Shown here: positions 1 to 9,753 of the stretch, piece by piece
How positions within the stretch are numbered: position 1 is the stretch's first letter
How the letters are laid out: every line of letters starts with the position of its first letter
DNA from: Mycobacteroides franklinii
Lineage (GTDB): Bacteria > Actinomycetota > Actinomycetes > Mycobacteriales > Mycobacteriaceae
Direction: 5' to 3'
Assembly (NCBI RefSeq): GCF_002013895.1
Contig: NZ_MAFQ01000001.1
Location: 434,001-498,000 of the forward strand
DNA: 64,000 nt
The notes under the pieces: model-generated
What the model was told of the DNA's origin: nothing
The model's input: the letters and a program-made list of their open reading frames with translations, nothing else
Database searches by the model: none
Translations under genes and position numbers: made by a program

Positions 1-850
1 CCAGGACGTATTCGGTCAGCTCGTAAGCCAGCTCGCGATAGGTGAGTCCGGGGCGCCACGACGCCAGGTGCACCTCGTAGGTGCTCATCGGTTCGAACAC
101 CGGATTGCGCGAGGTGCGCCGCGACATCCATTCGCCGTCCTCCCAGGAGTATGACGAGGTGGTGACCCGAGACGCGGTGGCCGGGGGCAGCTCGGTGGCG
201 AAGGCGAACGGGTCGGCCCGATCGGTCACCGATCCGTCTACGCCGTGTACTCGGAACTTGTACAGCGCGCCGAGTGTCATGCCCGGCCAGAACAGCTCCC
301 AAACCCCGGAGGATCCGAGAGTTCGCATGGGGGCGTCATTTCCGTTCCACCCGTTGAAATCCCCGATGAGCGAGACGCCGCGTGCGTTGGGAGCCCAGAC
401 CGCAAACGAGATGCCGCTGACCTCGCCATCGGCGGTGACGAATGAGCGCGGATGTGCGCCAAGGATTTCCCAGAGCCGCTCGTGCCGGCCCTCGTTGAAC
501 AGGTGAAGGTCCACCTCGCCGAGCGTGGGCAGGAATCGGTACGCATCCGCGATGACGAGTGAGGCGCCGTCATAATCGACATCCAGGCGGTAGTCCAGGA
601 GGTTCAGGAAGGGCAGTGCCACGGCGAACAGTCCGGACCCGAGATCGGTCATCGGATGAGTTTCGTCACCGACCACCGCGGCGACGGCGCTGGCACCCGG
701 CTTGAACGCACGAATGACGGTGTATCCCTTGCCTTTCTTGCTGGGATACTCATGAGCGGCCAGGATCGAATGCGGGTTGTGATGGGTGCCGGCCACCAGC
801 CGGGTGATATCGGCGGCGTCCGGTTTCAGGAATGCGGTGGATGCGCTCAT
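1..850 (-). CDS. glgB: 1,4-alpha-glucan branching enzyme GlgB (C-terminal part outside window)
   Basis: Translating the minus strand from the ATG at 850-848 gives about 283 residues that run off the left edge, so only the N-terminal part is present. GlgB makes alpha-1,6 branches in cytosolic glycogen and capsular alpha-glucan. The visible part holds the N-terminal carbohydrate-binding (CBM48-type) modules, including [20 protein letters not shown]. It ends at the start of the GH13 barrel ([13 protein letters not shown]), so the catalytic residues lie outside the window. The start overlaps the glgE stop as ATGA, so the two genes are translationally coupled, as in the glgE-glgB arrangement of mycobacteria. 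The identification rests on the N-terminal sequence and this partner gene. Confidence 0.93.
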   Translation of the reverse strand, partial: MSASTAFLKPDAADITRLVAGTHHNPHSILAAHEYPSKKGKGYTVIRAFKPGASAVAAVVGDETHPMTDLGSGLFAVALPFLNLLDYRLDVDYDGASLVIADAYRFLPTLGEVDLHLFNEGRHERLWEILGAHPRSFVTADGEVSGISFAVWAPNARGVSLIGDFNGWNGNDAPMRTLGSSGVWELFWPGMTLGALYKFRVHGVDGSVTDRADPFAFATELPPATASRVTTSSYSWEDGEWMSRRTSRNPVFEPMSTYEVHLASWRPGLTYRELAYELTEYVL

Positions 851-2937
851 GGGCGGTACACCAGCTGAGATCGGGCCGATTCGCGTACCTGCGGCAGGTT
901 GAGGATGTGCGCCACTTGTCGAGAAGGGGTGAGCGGGTCGAGCCGCACGTAGTTGGCCTGGCCCCAGCGGTACTGCTCGCCGGTGAGTTCGTCGCGCACC
1001 CAGAAGGTCTCGTGCCACTCAAGACCGAGCGCGGGCAGGTCGAGCCAGATGGTGCCGTCCTCGGGGCCGAAAGGATCCAGATTCACGACGACCAAGACCG
1101 CGTCACCGGTCACCGGGTCGAACTTCGAGTACGCCAACAGCGCATCGTTCTCGACGTGATGGAAGGTGATGTTGCGCAGCTGGTGTAGGGCCGGGTGCAG
1201 CCGGCGGATCTCATTGAGCTGAGTGATGAACGGCTCCAACGATTCACCCCGCGCCGCCGCACCCTGGTAGTCGCGGGGGCGCAGCTGGTACTTCTCTGAA
1301 TCAAGGTATTCCTCGCTGCCCTCGCGCAGTGGAACGTGTTCGTAGAGTTCGTATCCGGAGTACACGCCCCACGTGGGGCTCAGGGTGCTGGCCAGGACGG
1401 CGCGGATCGCGAACATGCCCGGGCCGCCGTGCTGCAGACTGGCGTGCAGGATGTCCGGGGTGTTCACAAAGAGATTCGGGCGCGCCAAGTCTGCCTGCGC
1501 GGCGATCTCTCGGCCGAAGTCCTCGATCTCGGATTTGCCGGTGCGCCAGGTGAAGTAGGTGTACGACTGCGTGAAGCCGAGTTGGGCCAGACCGTAGAGC
1601 CGGGCCGGCCGAGTGAATGCCTCGGATAGGAACAGGACATCGGGGTCCGCCGCCTTGACCTCCCCGATCAGCCATTGCCAGAAGTCGGGCGGCTTGGTGT
1701 GTGGGTTGTCTACTCGGAATATCTTGACGCCGTGTGCAACCCAGTGTTGAACCACGCGCAGTACCTCGGTGTAGAGGCCCGCCGGATCGGTGTCGAAGTT
1801 CAGGGGATAGATGTCCTGATACTTCTTCGGAGGGTTCTCCGCATAGGCGATGGTGCCGTCGGGAAGCTCGGTGAACCATTCGGGATGCGCGCTCACCCAG
1901 GGATGATCTGGCGCGCACTGCAGCGCGAGATCCAGTGCCACCTCCAGGCCCAGTTTGTGTGCGGTGGCGACGAACCGGTCGAAGTCCTTGAGATTTCCAA
2001 GCTCCGGATGGATTGCGTCGTGGCCGCCCGCGGTGCTGCCGATGGCCCACGGTGAGCCCACCTCACCGGGATCGGCGACGGGATTGTTGTTGCGGCCCTT
2101 GCGGTTTATCTCGCCGATCGGATGAATCGGCGGCAGGTAGACCACATCGAATCCCATTTCCGCGACCCGGGCGAGATCGGCGGCAGCGGTCGCGAGGGTG
2201 CCATGCATGGGCCGTCCGTCCGGCCCCACCCCGCCGGTGGAACGTGGGAACAGCTCGTACCACGAGCCGTAGAGCGCACGGGTGCGATCCACCCAGATGC
2301 CGTACTGGGTTCCACGGGTCAGCAGGTCGCGCAGCGGGAACTCGTCGAGCAAGGAGACGGTTTCCCCGGAGAGCGCGTGCTGAAACCGTGCCCCCGGATC
2401 GTCCGGGGTGCGCAACGCTTCCGCCGAATCCAGCAACGGCTGGCGGCGCTTGCGTGGCACTCCGGCCGCCGCGCGCTCGAACAACCGGGCGCCAATCTCC
2501 AGATCGTTGGCCAATTCGGTGGCACCCTGCCCGGCCTCCAGCTTGGCCGCGACGTTGTGACGCCAGGTTGCGATCGGATCACCCCACCCGTCGACCCGGA
2601 AGGTCCATAACCCCTCCCGATCCGGGATGAAGCTGGCATGAAATCGATCCAGGGCCCCGCCGGCGTGCATCGGGATATGCACCGGCTTGATGCGCGTCGC
2701 GGTCGTGTCCTTATCGCGAGGGGCCGAGATGCGGCGCAACGGTCCCTCCGCGAGCTGCGGGTAACTGGGTCCCAGGCAGCGCACCACCAAGGTGGCGGCG
2801 ACAGCGTCATGGCCTTCGCGCCAGACGGTCGCCGCGACGGGTACCACCTCGCCCACGACGGCCTTGGCCGGATAGCGACCACCCGAGATGACGGGGGCGA
2901 CATCGTCGATGCCTATGCGTCCGGTCACCACGTCCAC
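847..2937 (-). CDS. glgE: alpha-1,4-glucan:maltose-1-phosphate maltosyltransferase GlgE
   Basis: 696 residues, close to the roughly 700 usual for mycobacterial GlgE. GlgE transfers maltose from maltose-1-phosphate onto alpha-glucan chains in the cytosol, and GlgB then branches the product. It is a GH13_3 enzyme. The nucleophile is expected to be D410 in [14 protein letters not shown] and the acid/base E439 in FLSEAFTRP; their 29-residue spacing matches characterised GlgE enzymes. The barrel begins near [14 protein letters not shown]. The start is a GTG at 2937, with further in-frame GTG codons just inside, so the exact start is uncertain by a few residues. It is divergent from glgP across 66 bp and overlaps glgB by 4 nt. 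Blocking GlgE in M. tuberculosis leads to toxic maltose-1-phosphate build-up (family knowledge). Confidence 0.95.
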   Translation of the reverse strand: MDVVTGRIGIDDVAPVISGGRYPAKAVVGEVVPVAATVWREGHDAVAATLVVRCLGPSYPQLAEGPLRRISAPRDKDTTATRIKPVHIPMHAGGALDRFHASFIPDREGLWTFRVDGWGDPIATWRHNVAAKLEAGQGATELANDLEIGARLFERAAAGVPRKRRQPLLDSAEALRTPDDPGARFQHALSGETVSLLDEFPLRDLLTRGTQYGIWVDRTRALYGSWYELFPRSTGGVGPDGRPMHGTLATAAADLARVAEMGFDVVYLPPIHPIGEINRKGRNNNPVADPGEVGSPWAIGSTAGGHDAIHPELGNLKDFDRFVATAHKLGLEVALDLALQCAPDHPWVSAHPEWFTELPDGTIAYAENPPKKYQDIYPLNFDTDPAGLYTEVLRVVQHWVAHGVKIFRVDNPHTKPPDFWQWLIGEVKAADPDVLFLSEAFTRPARLYGLAQLGFTQSYTYFTWRTGKSEIEDFGREIAAQADLARPNLFVNTPDILHASLQHGGPGMFAIRAVLASTLSPTWGVYSGYELYEHVPLREGSEEYLDSEKYQLRPRDYQGAAARGESLEPFITQLNEIRRLHPALHQLRNITFHHVENDALLAYSKFDPVTGDAVLVVVNLDPFGPEDGTIWLDLPALGLEWHETFWVRDELTGEQYRWGQANYVRLDPLTPSRQVAHILNLPQVRESARSQLVYRP

Positions 2938-3003
2938 CGTAGTAGACGGGCTATCTTGCCGCCGGGCATGCGCGCAACCGAAATCTCAGTAAGGTTCTGA
3001 AGG
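2938..3003. promoter_or_regulatory. divergent glgE/glgP intergenic region
   Basis: Only 66 bp separate the divergent GTG starts of glgE (minus) and glgP (plus), so promoters for the synthetic and degradative arms of alpha-glucan metabolism must overlap here or lie inside the genes. AAGG just upstream of the glgP GTG is a weak ribosome-binding site. I see no clear palindrome or -10/-35 pair. Confidence 0.4.
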
Positions 3004-5631
3004 GTGAAAGCCCTACGTCGATTCACTGTTCGTGCCCATCTTCCGGAGCGGTTGGCGGCGTTGGGCGAGTTATCCAACAACCTGCGCTGGTCATGGCACC
3101 AACCCACGCGGGATCTCTTCGCCGATATCGACCACCAACTGTGGGAGCAGACCAACCACGATCCGGTCGCGTTGATGGGGTCGGTGCCGGCGCAACGGCT
3201 CGACGAGCTGGCCGCCGATGACGGATTTGTCGACAGGGTGGGAGCCCTGTCGGGTGATCTGCACGACTATCTGAACCGGCCGATGTGGTACCAGCGCCAG
3301 CTGGAGCGCAGTGAGGACGACGGCGATGAGACCGCGGACAGTGGGGCTCTACCCACTGCGATCGCGTACTTCTCGATGGAGTTCGGTGTCTCCGAGGTAC
3401 TGCCGAACTACTCCGGTGGTTTGGGCATCCTGGCGGGCGATCACCTCAAGGCCGCGTCCGATCTGGGGCTGCCGCTCGTCGCGGTGGGGCTGCACTACCG
3501 GTCCGGGTACTTCCGGCAGTCGTTGACCGCCGATGGCTGGCAGACCGAGCAGTATCCGCTCATCGACCCCGCCGGTCTGCCGTTGCGGCTTTTGGCGCAT
3601 GACGACGGCACCCCGATTCTCATCACGGTGCCCATGCCGCAGGATCGGGAGCTCTCGGCCCGGATCTGGATCGCCCAGGTGGGCCGGATTCCTCTGCTGC
3701 TCTTGGATTCCGATATCGCCGAGAACGATCGCGAACTGCGTTACGTCACCGACCGGTTGTATGGCGGTGATCAGGACCACCGCATCAAGCAGGAGATCCT
3801 GGCCGGTATCGGCGGTGTGCGCGCCATTCGTGCCTACGTCGAGTCCACCGGCTCGCCATCGCCGGAGGTGTTCCACACCAACGAGGGGCATGCCGGGTTC
3901 CTGGGGCTGGAACGCATCCGCGAGTACATCGGACAGCACGGACTGGATGTCGAAACTGCCCTGACCGTGGTGCGGTCCAGCACCGTATTCACCACGCACA
4001 CACCGGTTCCGGCGGGTATCGACAGATTCCCCGTCGACCTGGTGCGTCGGTACTTCGGGGAATCCGGGGATTCCACACTGCTGCCGGGCGTGCCGGTGGA
4101 CCGGATCATCGCTTTGGGGGCGGAGGACGACCCGTCCACGTTCAACATGGCTCATATGGGGCTGCGATTGGCGCAGCGTGCCAATGGCGTATCCCTGCTG
4201 CACGGCCAGGTGAGCCGGTCGATGTTCAACGGACTGTGGCCGTCATTCGATGCCTCAGAGGTCCCCATCGGGTCGATCACCAATGGCGTTCACGCGCCCA
4301 CCTGGGCGGCGCCGCAATGGTTGGAGCTGGGACAGCAGCTGGTCGGTGCCGAGGCGTTCAACGACGCCAGTGGATGGGAACGCATTCACGAGGTTGATCC
4401 CGGCCACATCTGGTGGATCCGATCGCAGCTGCGTGAGCAGCTGATTCAGGACGTGCGTCGGCGCATCCGCGCATCCTGGCTGCAGCGCGGCGCTGCCGAG
4501 GCCGAATTGGGCTGGGTGGACAGCGCGTTCGACCCGGGCGTGTTGACCATCGGCTTTGCCCGCCGGGTCCCGACGTACAAGCGGCTCACCTTGATGCTGC
4601 GCGATCCGGAACGACTGCGCGAGCTGCTGCTCGACGAGAAGCAGCCGGTGCAGCTCATCGTGGCGGGCAAGTCGCACCCGGCCGATGACGGCGGCAAGGG
4701 CCTCATCCAGCAGATCGTCAGGTTCGCCGACCAGGCCGACGTGCGGCACCGCATCACCTTCCTCCCCGATTACGACATGTCGATGGCCCGATATCTGTAT
4801 TTCGGATGCGATGTGTGGCTCAACAATCCGTTGCGTCCGTTGGAGGCGTGTGGAACGTCGGGGATGAAGAGCGCACTCAACGGCGGATTGAACCTGTCCA
4901 TCCGCGACGGCTGGTGGGACGAGTGGTATGACGGCGAAAACGGTTGGGAGATACCGACCGCCGACGGGGTCACCGACGATCACCGCCGCGACGATCTGGA
5001 GGCCGCGGCGCTCTATGAGCTGCTGGCACAGAAGGTGGCACCCAAGTTCTACGAGCGCGATGAGCACGGCACACCACAGCGGTGGGTCGAGATGGTTCGT
5101 CACACCTTGGAAAAGTTGGGCCCGAAGGTATTGGCGTCCAGGATGGTTCGCGATTACACGGTCGGCTACTACGCTCCCGCGGCCAGGTCGCTGCGCGCCA
5201 CGGTAGGCGCGGGGGACTCGTTCACCCCGGCCAAGGAGTTGGCGCGCTATCGGGAACGGGTGCAACAAGTGTGGCCGTCTCTGGTCATCACGGAGGTCGA
5301 CAGTTCGGGTCTGCCCGATACCCCGCTGCTGGGGTCACCGTTCACGCTTACCGCTTCGGTACAGCTGGCCGGGCTGGCTCCTTCGGAGGTCGCGGTGCAG
5401 GCCGTGATCGGGCGAGTTGACCTGGACGACAAGCTTTCCGATTCGGAGATCGTCCCGATGACGCACACCGGTAGCCGGGGCGGCGGCGTGGAGACGTTCT
5501 CGACCACCACCACCTTGCCGGTCTCGGGGTCTGTGGGTTACACGGTGCGGGTGCTCCCGCACCACCCACTGCTGGCAAGCGACAGCGAGCTGGGGCTGGC
5601 GGTGTTGGCCGCCAGCGACCTGGAACATTAA
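3004..5631 (+). CDS. glgP: alpha-glucan (glycogen) phosphorylase GlgP
   Basis: 875 residues of a GT35 phosphorylase, which releases glucose-1-phosphate from alpha-1,4-glucan chain ends using inorganic phosphate and PLP. The PLP-binding lysine is expected at K622 in ACGTSGMKSALNGG. The N-terminus (LRRFTVRAHLPERLAALGEL) and the substrate segment EVFHTNEGHAGFLGLERI are typical of the actinobacterial/archaeal short type rather than the animal/E. coli MalP type. The C-terminal 120 residues form a beta-rich extension seen in mycobacterial homologues. The start is a GTG at 3004. It is convergent with the metallopeptidase gene, leaving only 8 bp between the stops, so there is no room for a separate terminator. 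Confidence 0.94.
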   Translation: MKALRRFTVRAHLPERLAALGELSNNLRWSWHQPTRDLFADIDHQLWEQTNHDPVALMGSVPAQRLDELAADDGFVDRVGALSGDLHDYLNRPMWYQRQLERSEDDGDETADSGALPTAIAYFSMEFGVSEVLPNYSGGLGILAGDHLKAASDLGLPLVAVGLHYRSGYFRQSLTADGWQTEQYPLIDPAGLPLRLLAHDDGTPILITVPMPQDRELSARIWIAQVGRIPLLLLDSDIAENDRELRYVTDRLYGGDQDHRIKQEILAGIGGVRAIRAYVESTGSPSPEVFHTNEGHAGFLGLERIREYIGQHGLDVETALTVVRSSTVFTTHTPVPAGIDRFPVDLVRRYFGESGDSTLLPGVPVDRIIALGAEDDPSTFNMAHMGLRLAQRANGVSLLHGQVSRSMFNGLWPSFDASEVPIGSITNGVHAPTWAAPQWLELGQQLVGAEAFNDASGWERIHEVDPGHIWWIRSQLREQLIQDVRRRIRASWLQRGAAEAELGWVDSAFDPGVLTIGFARRVPTYKRLTLMLRDPERLRELLLDEKQPVQLIVAGKSHPADDGGKGLIQQIVRFADQADVRHRITFLPDYDMSMARYLYFGCDVWLNNPLRPLEACGTSGMKSALNGGLNLSIRDGWWDEWYDGENGWEIPTADGVTDDHRRDDLEAAALYELLAQKVAPKFYERDEHGTPQRWVEMVRHTLEKLGPKVLASRMVRDYTVGYYAPAARSLRATVGAGDSFTPAKELARYRERVQQVWPSLVITEVDSSGLPDTPLLGSPFTLTASVQLAGLAPSEVAVQAVIGRVDLDDKLSDSEIVPMTHTGSRGGGVETFSTTTTLPVSGSVGYTVRVLPHHPLLASDSELGLAVLAASDLEH

Positions 5632-5639
5632 CGGCCCGA

Positions 5640-7088
5640 TCAGCTGTAGCGGGTAAGGCAGCGGTCGGTGGATCCGGCTACGCCGTCGCGGAACGCCTCG
5701 ATCCGCGAGAAGCCGGCCGGGACGGTGGTTCCGTTGACATCGCTGGCGACCATGCCGTTGGTCAGCAAGCCTGACACCGCTTCGTCGAGGTCGCCGGCAC
5801 CGAGCACCATCGGATTCGGTTCCTGAGTGGGCGTGGTCGGCCTGGCCATTGCCGCCGATGCCACACCCGTCAGGCAGGCGGTGCGCAACGCGCTCTGCCC
5901 GTTGTCGAGCGATAGACCGTGCTCATTCTCGATCGCCAGCGCGTACCGGGATATCACCACCGAGTACGCGGTGAAATCGCCGGTTACCTGCCCCTGGTCG
6001 TGGGTGGGCCGCGCGAGATTGGTCAGTTGCCGCAGATCCAGGGCGATGGTGTTGGAGTTCGGGCAGTACACCGCCGGCGGCGATGGCACGCGGTGGCCGG
6101 GCTCGTCGCATGTGGCGCCTGTCATCGAGAGACGCGGGGGCGCTGTGTTTCCCGTCGGCGTATAGACGGTCCGCAGCACCGTCATCAGTGTGCCCAGGGT
6201 GTCGGCGGAAACGGGTATCTCCGCGGATTCTCCGGACGTCAGGTTCACCGGTAGCCCGCCGCGCCGCTTGGTGATCTCGGCCATGTCGATCCGGCTGCAT
6301 TCGGTTGCGCCGTCCATGAACCCGCGCTGGAACGCCGACACGCGCTCGAACGCCGATCCGTGTGAGTCGACGGCGTCGCCGGCCTCGATGGGGTCGTCCC
6401 GGAAGGCGATGAGTGCCGCGATGACGTTGTTGAGGCCGTCGCCGGTGCTCAGGGTGAAGCGCGGCGAGCTGTCCTGCGCCACCCACCGCAGATATGTGCC
6501 GGCGAGGCAATCGGCCATCTGCTCGCCGACCAGCGTCTGTGTCCGCGAATCGACCATCTCCGATTGGTGCGCGACGGCGTGCCCGTACTCGTGGGCCAAG
6601 GTCATGGGAACCGCCATGGGGCCGAACATTCGCACCAGTTTGGGTAGCAGCACGCTGCGGTCCCAGCCGAGGCTGTTCTGGTTGAGGCAATATCCGGCGT
6701 TGTCGAAACCGATCGTCGGACTGTCACAGAACTTCGTGGCATCGGGGCCGTCGCTGCTCCACGACACCAACGATGCGACGGGATGAAACGTGGCCCAGAA
6801 CGTCTTGGGATAGGCCTCTTGCCAGAAGTCCTCGATATCGGAGATCGCGTTGACCGCGAGCCGGTCCATCTCACCGTTATCGGTGCCGCGCACGGCTCTG
6901 TTGACCGGTTTGGGGTTGGGGCGCAGGCCGGAAGGACCATTGACGACGGGGAGCCCGGCGATTTGGTAGGCGTTGCCGAGCTGTGAAACTGGGGTGCCGT
7001 CAACGGCATTCGAGCATGCCGGCAGCCCGAGGACGCAGCTGGCCAGGATCGCCGTCGGGATGTGGAACCACCTGCCCGGAATCGACAT
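5640..7088 (-). CDS. lipoprotein zinc metallopeptidase (putative neutral zinc metallopeptidase type)
   Basis: About 482 residues. I chose the ATG at 7088 because AGAGAG sits six bases upstream; the open frame continues to 7139 but would then run into dinG. The N-terminus is a lipoprotein signal: hydrophobic TAILASCVLG followed by lipobox LPAC, with the lipidated Cys at residue 25. A zinc-protease signature TLAHEYGHAVAHQSEM gives H166, E167 and H170, followed by a conserved Glu-containing segment GEQMADCLAGTYLRWVA. The protein is therefore probably a membrane-anchored peptidase facing the cell wall. Substrate unknown. It is the last gene of the minus-strand series after dinG, 19 bp downstream of it. 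Confidence 0.78.
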   Translation of the reverse strand: MSIPGRWFHIPTAILASCVLGLPACSNAVDGTPVSQLGNAYQIAGLPVVNGPSGLRPNPKPVNRAVRGTDNGEMDRLAVNAISDIEDFWQEAYPKTFWATFHPVASLVSWSSDGPDATKFCDSPTIGFDNAGYCLNQNSLGWDRSVLLPKLVRMFGPMAVPMTLAHEYGHAVAHQSEMVDSRTQTLVGEQMADCLAGTYLRWVAQDSSPRFTLSTGDGLNNVIAALIAFRDDPIEAGDAVDSHGSAFERVSAFQRGFMDGATECSRIDMAEITKRRGGLPVNLTSGESAEIPVSADTLGTLMTVLRTVYTPTGNTAPPRLSMTGATCDEPGHRVPSPPAVYCPNSNTIALDLRQLTNLARPTHDQGQVTGDFTAYSVVISRYALAIENEHGLSLDNGQSALRTACLTGVASAAMARPTTPTQEPNPMVLGAGDLDEAVSGLLTNGMVASDVNGTTVPAGFSRIEAFRDGVAGSTDRCLTRYS

Positions 7089-7107
7089 GGCCATCTCTCT
7101 GTACTGG

Positions 7108-9177
7108 CTATCCCTGTGTGGGGGAGCCTCCTCCAGCATAGGTCGCGTTGTGCTTGGTCATCAGGCGTTGCAGTGCCGCGGTGACCACCGACAGATCATG
7201 TGTGGACCAGAACGGTGGCAGTGATGCGCGCAAAAATCCGCCGTATCCCGCCGTCGCCATCCGCGAATCGAGCACCGCGACAACACCTCTGTCATGTGCG
7301 CTGCGCAGTAGTCGTCCGGTTCCCTGAGCCAGCAGCAGTGCTGCCTGGGTACCCGCCACCGCCATGAACCCATTGCCGCCGCGCGAGCTGATTGCTCGTT
7401 GCCGGGCGGCGCGGAGCGGATCGTCGGGGCGGGGGAACGGGATTCGGTCGATGAGAACCAAGGACAGCGAGGGGCCAGGCACGTCGACGCCCTGCCACAG
7501 CGACAGGGTGCCGAACAGGGAGGTCTCCGGATCCGCGCTGAACTGTTCGACGAGAACCGATGTCGCGTCGTCCCCCTGACACAGCACCGGGGTGTCGAGC
7601 CGGGTACGCATCTCCTCGGACGCCTCCTTGGCGGCGCGCATCGAGGAGAACAGTCCCAAGGTGCGGCCCCCTGCCGCGCGGACGAGGGTTTCGATCTCGT
7701 CGAGAGTGGCCGCACCGAGACCGTCGCGCCCGGGGGCGGGCAGGTGCCGTGCCAGATAGAGAATGGCGGACTTCTCGTGCTGGAAGGGGGATCCGACATC
7801 GATACCGTGCCAGGTGGCCCTGGTCGCGGTGGTGGAGTCAGTGTCCGCGCCCTTGCCGGGTTCTCGGGCGGGCAGCCCCCAGGAGGCCGCCATCGCGTCG
7901 AATTTCCCGCCGAGGGCCAGGGTCGCGGAGGTGAGGACGACGGTGCGCTGCCCGAATAGGCGGGTACGCAGCAGCCCCGCGACCGACAGCGGGGCAACTC
8001 GCAAGACCGGGCGTATCGTGCCCCGATTGTCCTCATGATCCAGCCACACCACATTGGGTCGTGCGGTGATGTCCGGTTCGGCCCAGCAGCTCAACGCGAG
8101 GGAAGCCGCATCGACGATATCGTCCAGTGCGGCAACTGCTTCGGTACGTGCCGAGGCCGTGGCAGGATCGGTGGACTGACCCGTGGGGATCTCGGTGCGT
8201 GCCGCGGCGGCGGCATCGCGCAGCGCGGTCAGGTAGGTGACGGTTTCCTCGTCCGCGCGGTCGATGGTGCCGGGCCTGCTGTCGTGGATGAGCGAGGAGA
8301 ATGTCGCCGAACTCGCTTCGAACCGGCTCGCCGTCTCGGGTGACACCAGCCGGCCGATGCGCCGGATGGTGACGGTGAGCCCGACTGCCGAGAGTTCCTG
8401 GGTGGCAACGCTTGTGACTCTGTCGACAAGGTCGTGCGCCTCATCGACGATCACCGCGTCATGCTCGGGCAGGATGTTGATATCGGCGATGGCATCGATG
8501 GCCAGCAGTGCGTGATTGGTGACCACGACATCGGACTGTCCGGCATCGAGCCGTGCCAGCTCGGCGAAGCATTCCGTGCCGAACGGGCACCGGGTGGCGC
8601 CGAGGCATTCGCGCGCCGACACGCTGACCTGCGACCAGGACCGGTCGGGCACGCCGGGCTTGAGCTCGTCCCGATCCCCGGTTTTGGTGGTGTCCGCCCA
8701 TTCGTTGAGCCGTTGGACGTCGCGGCCCAGGGCGCTGGCCGCGAAGGGCTCGAACAGGGTGTCGGGCGCCTCTTGGTCGGACGCGGCGCCGTTGTGCAAC
8801 TTATTGAGGCACAGGTAATTCCCCCGTCCCTTGAGGATCGCGAACCTCGGCTTGCGGGTCAGTGAAGGTGTCAGCGCCTCGGCGAGGCGAGGCAGATCGC
8901 GATCCACCAGCTGGCGTTGTAGCGCAATGGTCGCCGTGGAGACGACCACCGGCGACGACGTTTCGATCGCGTGCGCCAGGGCCGGCACCAGGTATGCCAG
9001 GGACTTCCCGGTGCCGGTACCTGCCTGGACCACCAGATGCTCGCCGCTATGCAGGGAATGTTCGACGGCGGTGGCCATGGTGAGCTGTCCGGCGCGTTCG
9101 GTGCCCCCGAGTGCCGCGACAGCGGTGGCAAGCAGGCCCGTCGCGGATGCGGATGCGTCGCCCAGTTTCTGATTCAG
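7108..9177 (-). CDS. dinG: ATP-dependent DNA helicase, DinG/XPD family
   Basis: An SF2 iron-sulfur helicase that unwinds 5'-tailed, R-loop or G4 DNA (family role). Visible are Walker A QAGTGTGKS, a DEAH box in AVIVDEAHDL, and an Fe-S set of four cysteines (YLCLNK, then ECLGATRC and GTEC). C-terminal helicase motifs include LFGTLSLWQGVDVPG and TGRLLRS. The first ATG is at 9078, but the frame upstream encodes the conserved family N-terminus (LLATAVAALGGTERAGQLTM). No ATG, GTG or TTG occurs in that extension. A CTG at 9177-9175, overlapping the pncA stop as CTGA and preceded by the ribosome-binding site GAGGTGA, is the best candidate and gives 689 residues. If the CTG is wrong, the conservative model is 7108-9078 (656 residues). 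Confidence 0.85.
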   Translation of the reverse strand: MNQKLGDASASATGLLATAVAALGGTERAGQLTMATAVEHSLHSGEHLVVQAGTGTGKSLAYLVPALAHAIETSSPVVVSTATIALQRQLVDRDLPRLAEALTPSLTRKPRFAILKGRGNYLCLNKLHNGAASDQEAPDTLFEPFAASALGRDVQRLNEWADTTKTGDRDELKPGVPDRSWSQVSVSARECLGATRCPFGTECFAELARLDAGQSDVVVTNHALLAIDAIADINILPEHDAVIVDEAHDLVDRVTSVATQELSAVGLTVTIRRIGRLVSPETASRFEASSATFSSLIHDSRPGTIDRADEETVTYLTALRDAAAAARTEIPTGQSTDPATASARTEAVAALDDIVDAASLALSCWAEPDITARPNVVWLDHEDNRGTIRPVLRVAPLSVAGLLRTRLFGQRTVVLTSATLALGGKFDAMAASWGLPAREPGKGADTDSTTATRATWHGIDVGSPFQHEKSAILYLARHLPAPGRDGLGAATLDEIETLVRAAGGRTLGLFSSMRAAKEASEEMRTRLDTPVLCQGDDATSVLVEQFSADPETSLFGTLSLWQGVDVPGPSLSLVLIDRIPFPRPDDPLRAARQRAISSRGGNGFMAVAGTQAALLLAQGTGRLLRSAHDRGVVAVLDSRMATAGYGGFLRASLPPFWSTHDLSVVTAALQRLMTKHNATYAGGGSPTQG

Positions 9178-9728
9178 CGGATCACCTCGACGCCGGCACC
9201 CTGGAGCTCGTCCAGTGCGCGATCCGCCGATTCTGCGTCAATACCAACGCAATACGCGGTAAGTACCCGAGTATGCAGTCCCTCGCGTGCCGCATCGCGG
9301 GCGGTGGCGGCCACACAGTAGTCGGTGGCGATGCCGACCACGTCGACGCTGTTCAGCTGGCGGCTCTGTAGCCATGTCGACAGTGTGGTGCCGTCGGTGG
9401 AGACGCCCTCGAATCCCGAATATGCCGCGCTGTATGCGCCTTTGGAGAACACCTCATCGACGGGGGCCAGGTCCAGGTCGGGATGAAATTCGGCGCCGGG
9501 CGTGCCGGCCCGGCAATGCGGGGGCCAGCTCGTCTGGAAATCTGGCGTGTCGGAGAAGTGATCGCCGGGGTCGACGTGGTGGTCGCGAGTTGCCACCACT
9601 GCGTCGTAGGCGCCGGAGCCAGTGAGGGCGTTCAGCGTCTGGGCAAGGGCGGCGCCGCCGGGTACGGACAGCGAGCCGCCTTCGCAGAAGTCGTTCTGCA
9701 CGTCGACGACGATAAGTGCCCTACCCAT
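9174..9728 (-). CDS. pncA: nicotinamidase/pyrazinamidase PncA
   Basis: 184 residues. PncA hydrolyses nicotinamide to nicotinate in NAD salvage and converts the prodrug pyrazinamide to pyrazinoic acid. All known functional residues are visible: catalytic D9, K96 and C138 (in VVGIATDYC), and metal ligands D49, H51, H57 and H71 in RDHHVDPGDHF and SWPPHC. Numbering matches M. tuberculosis PncA except for one extra glycine at position 2, balanced later. The open frame reaches 9911, but the family start MGRALIVVDVQNDF fixes the ATG at 9728. The stop overlaps the proposed dinG CTG start. The gene lies downstream of a tetR and of pncB, which makes the product of the next step in the same pathway. Confidence 0.95.
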   Translation of the reverse strand: MGRALIVVDVQNDFCEGGSLSVPGGAALAQTLNALTGSGAYDAVVATRDHHVDPGDHFSDTPDFQTSWPPHCRAGTPGAEFHPDLDLAPVDEVFSKGAYSAAYSGFEGVSTDGTTLSTWLQSRQLNSVDVVGIATDYCVAATARDAAREGLHTRVLTAYCVGIDAESADRALDELQGAGVEVIR

Positions 9729-9753
9729 GGATCGACGGTACCCCGGTCGGGGC

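Noticed and set aside
2013..2630. 205-codon plus-strand frame inside glgE
   Set aside because: Arg/Pro-rich shadow of glgE with no domain features; similar frames occur opposite dinG, glgP and the MMPL gene.
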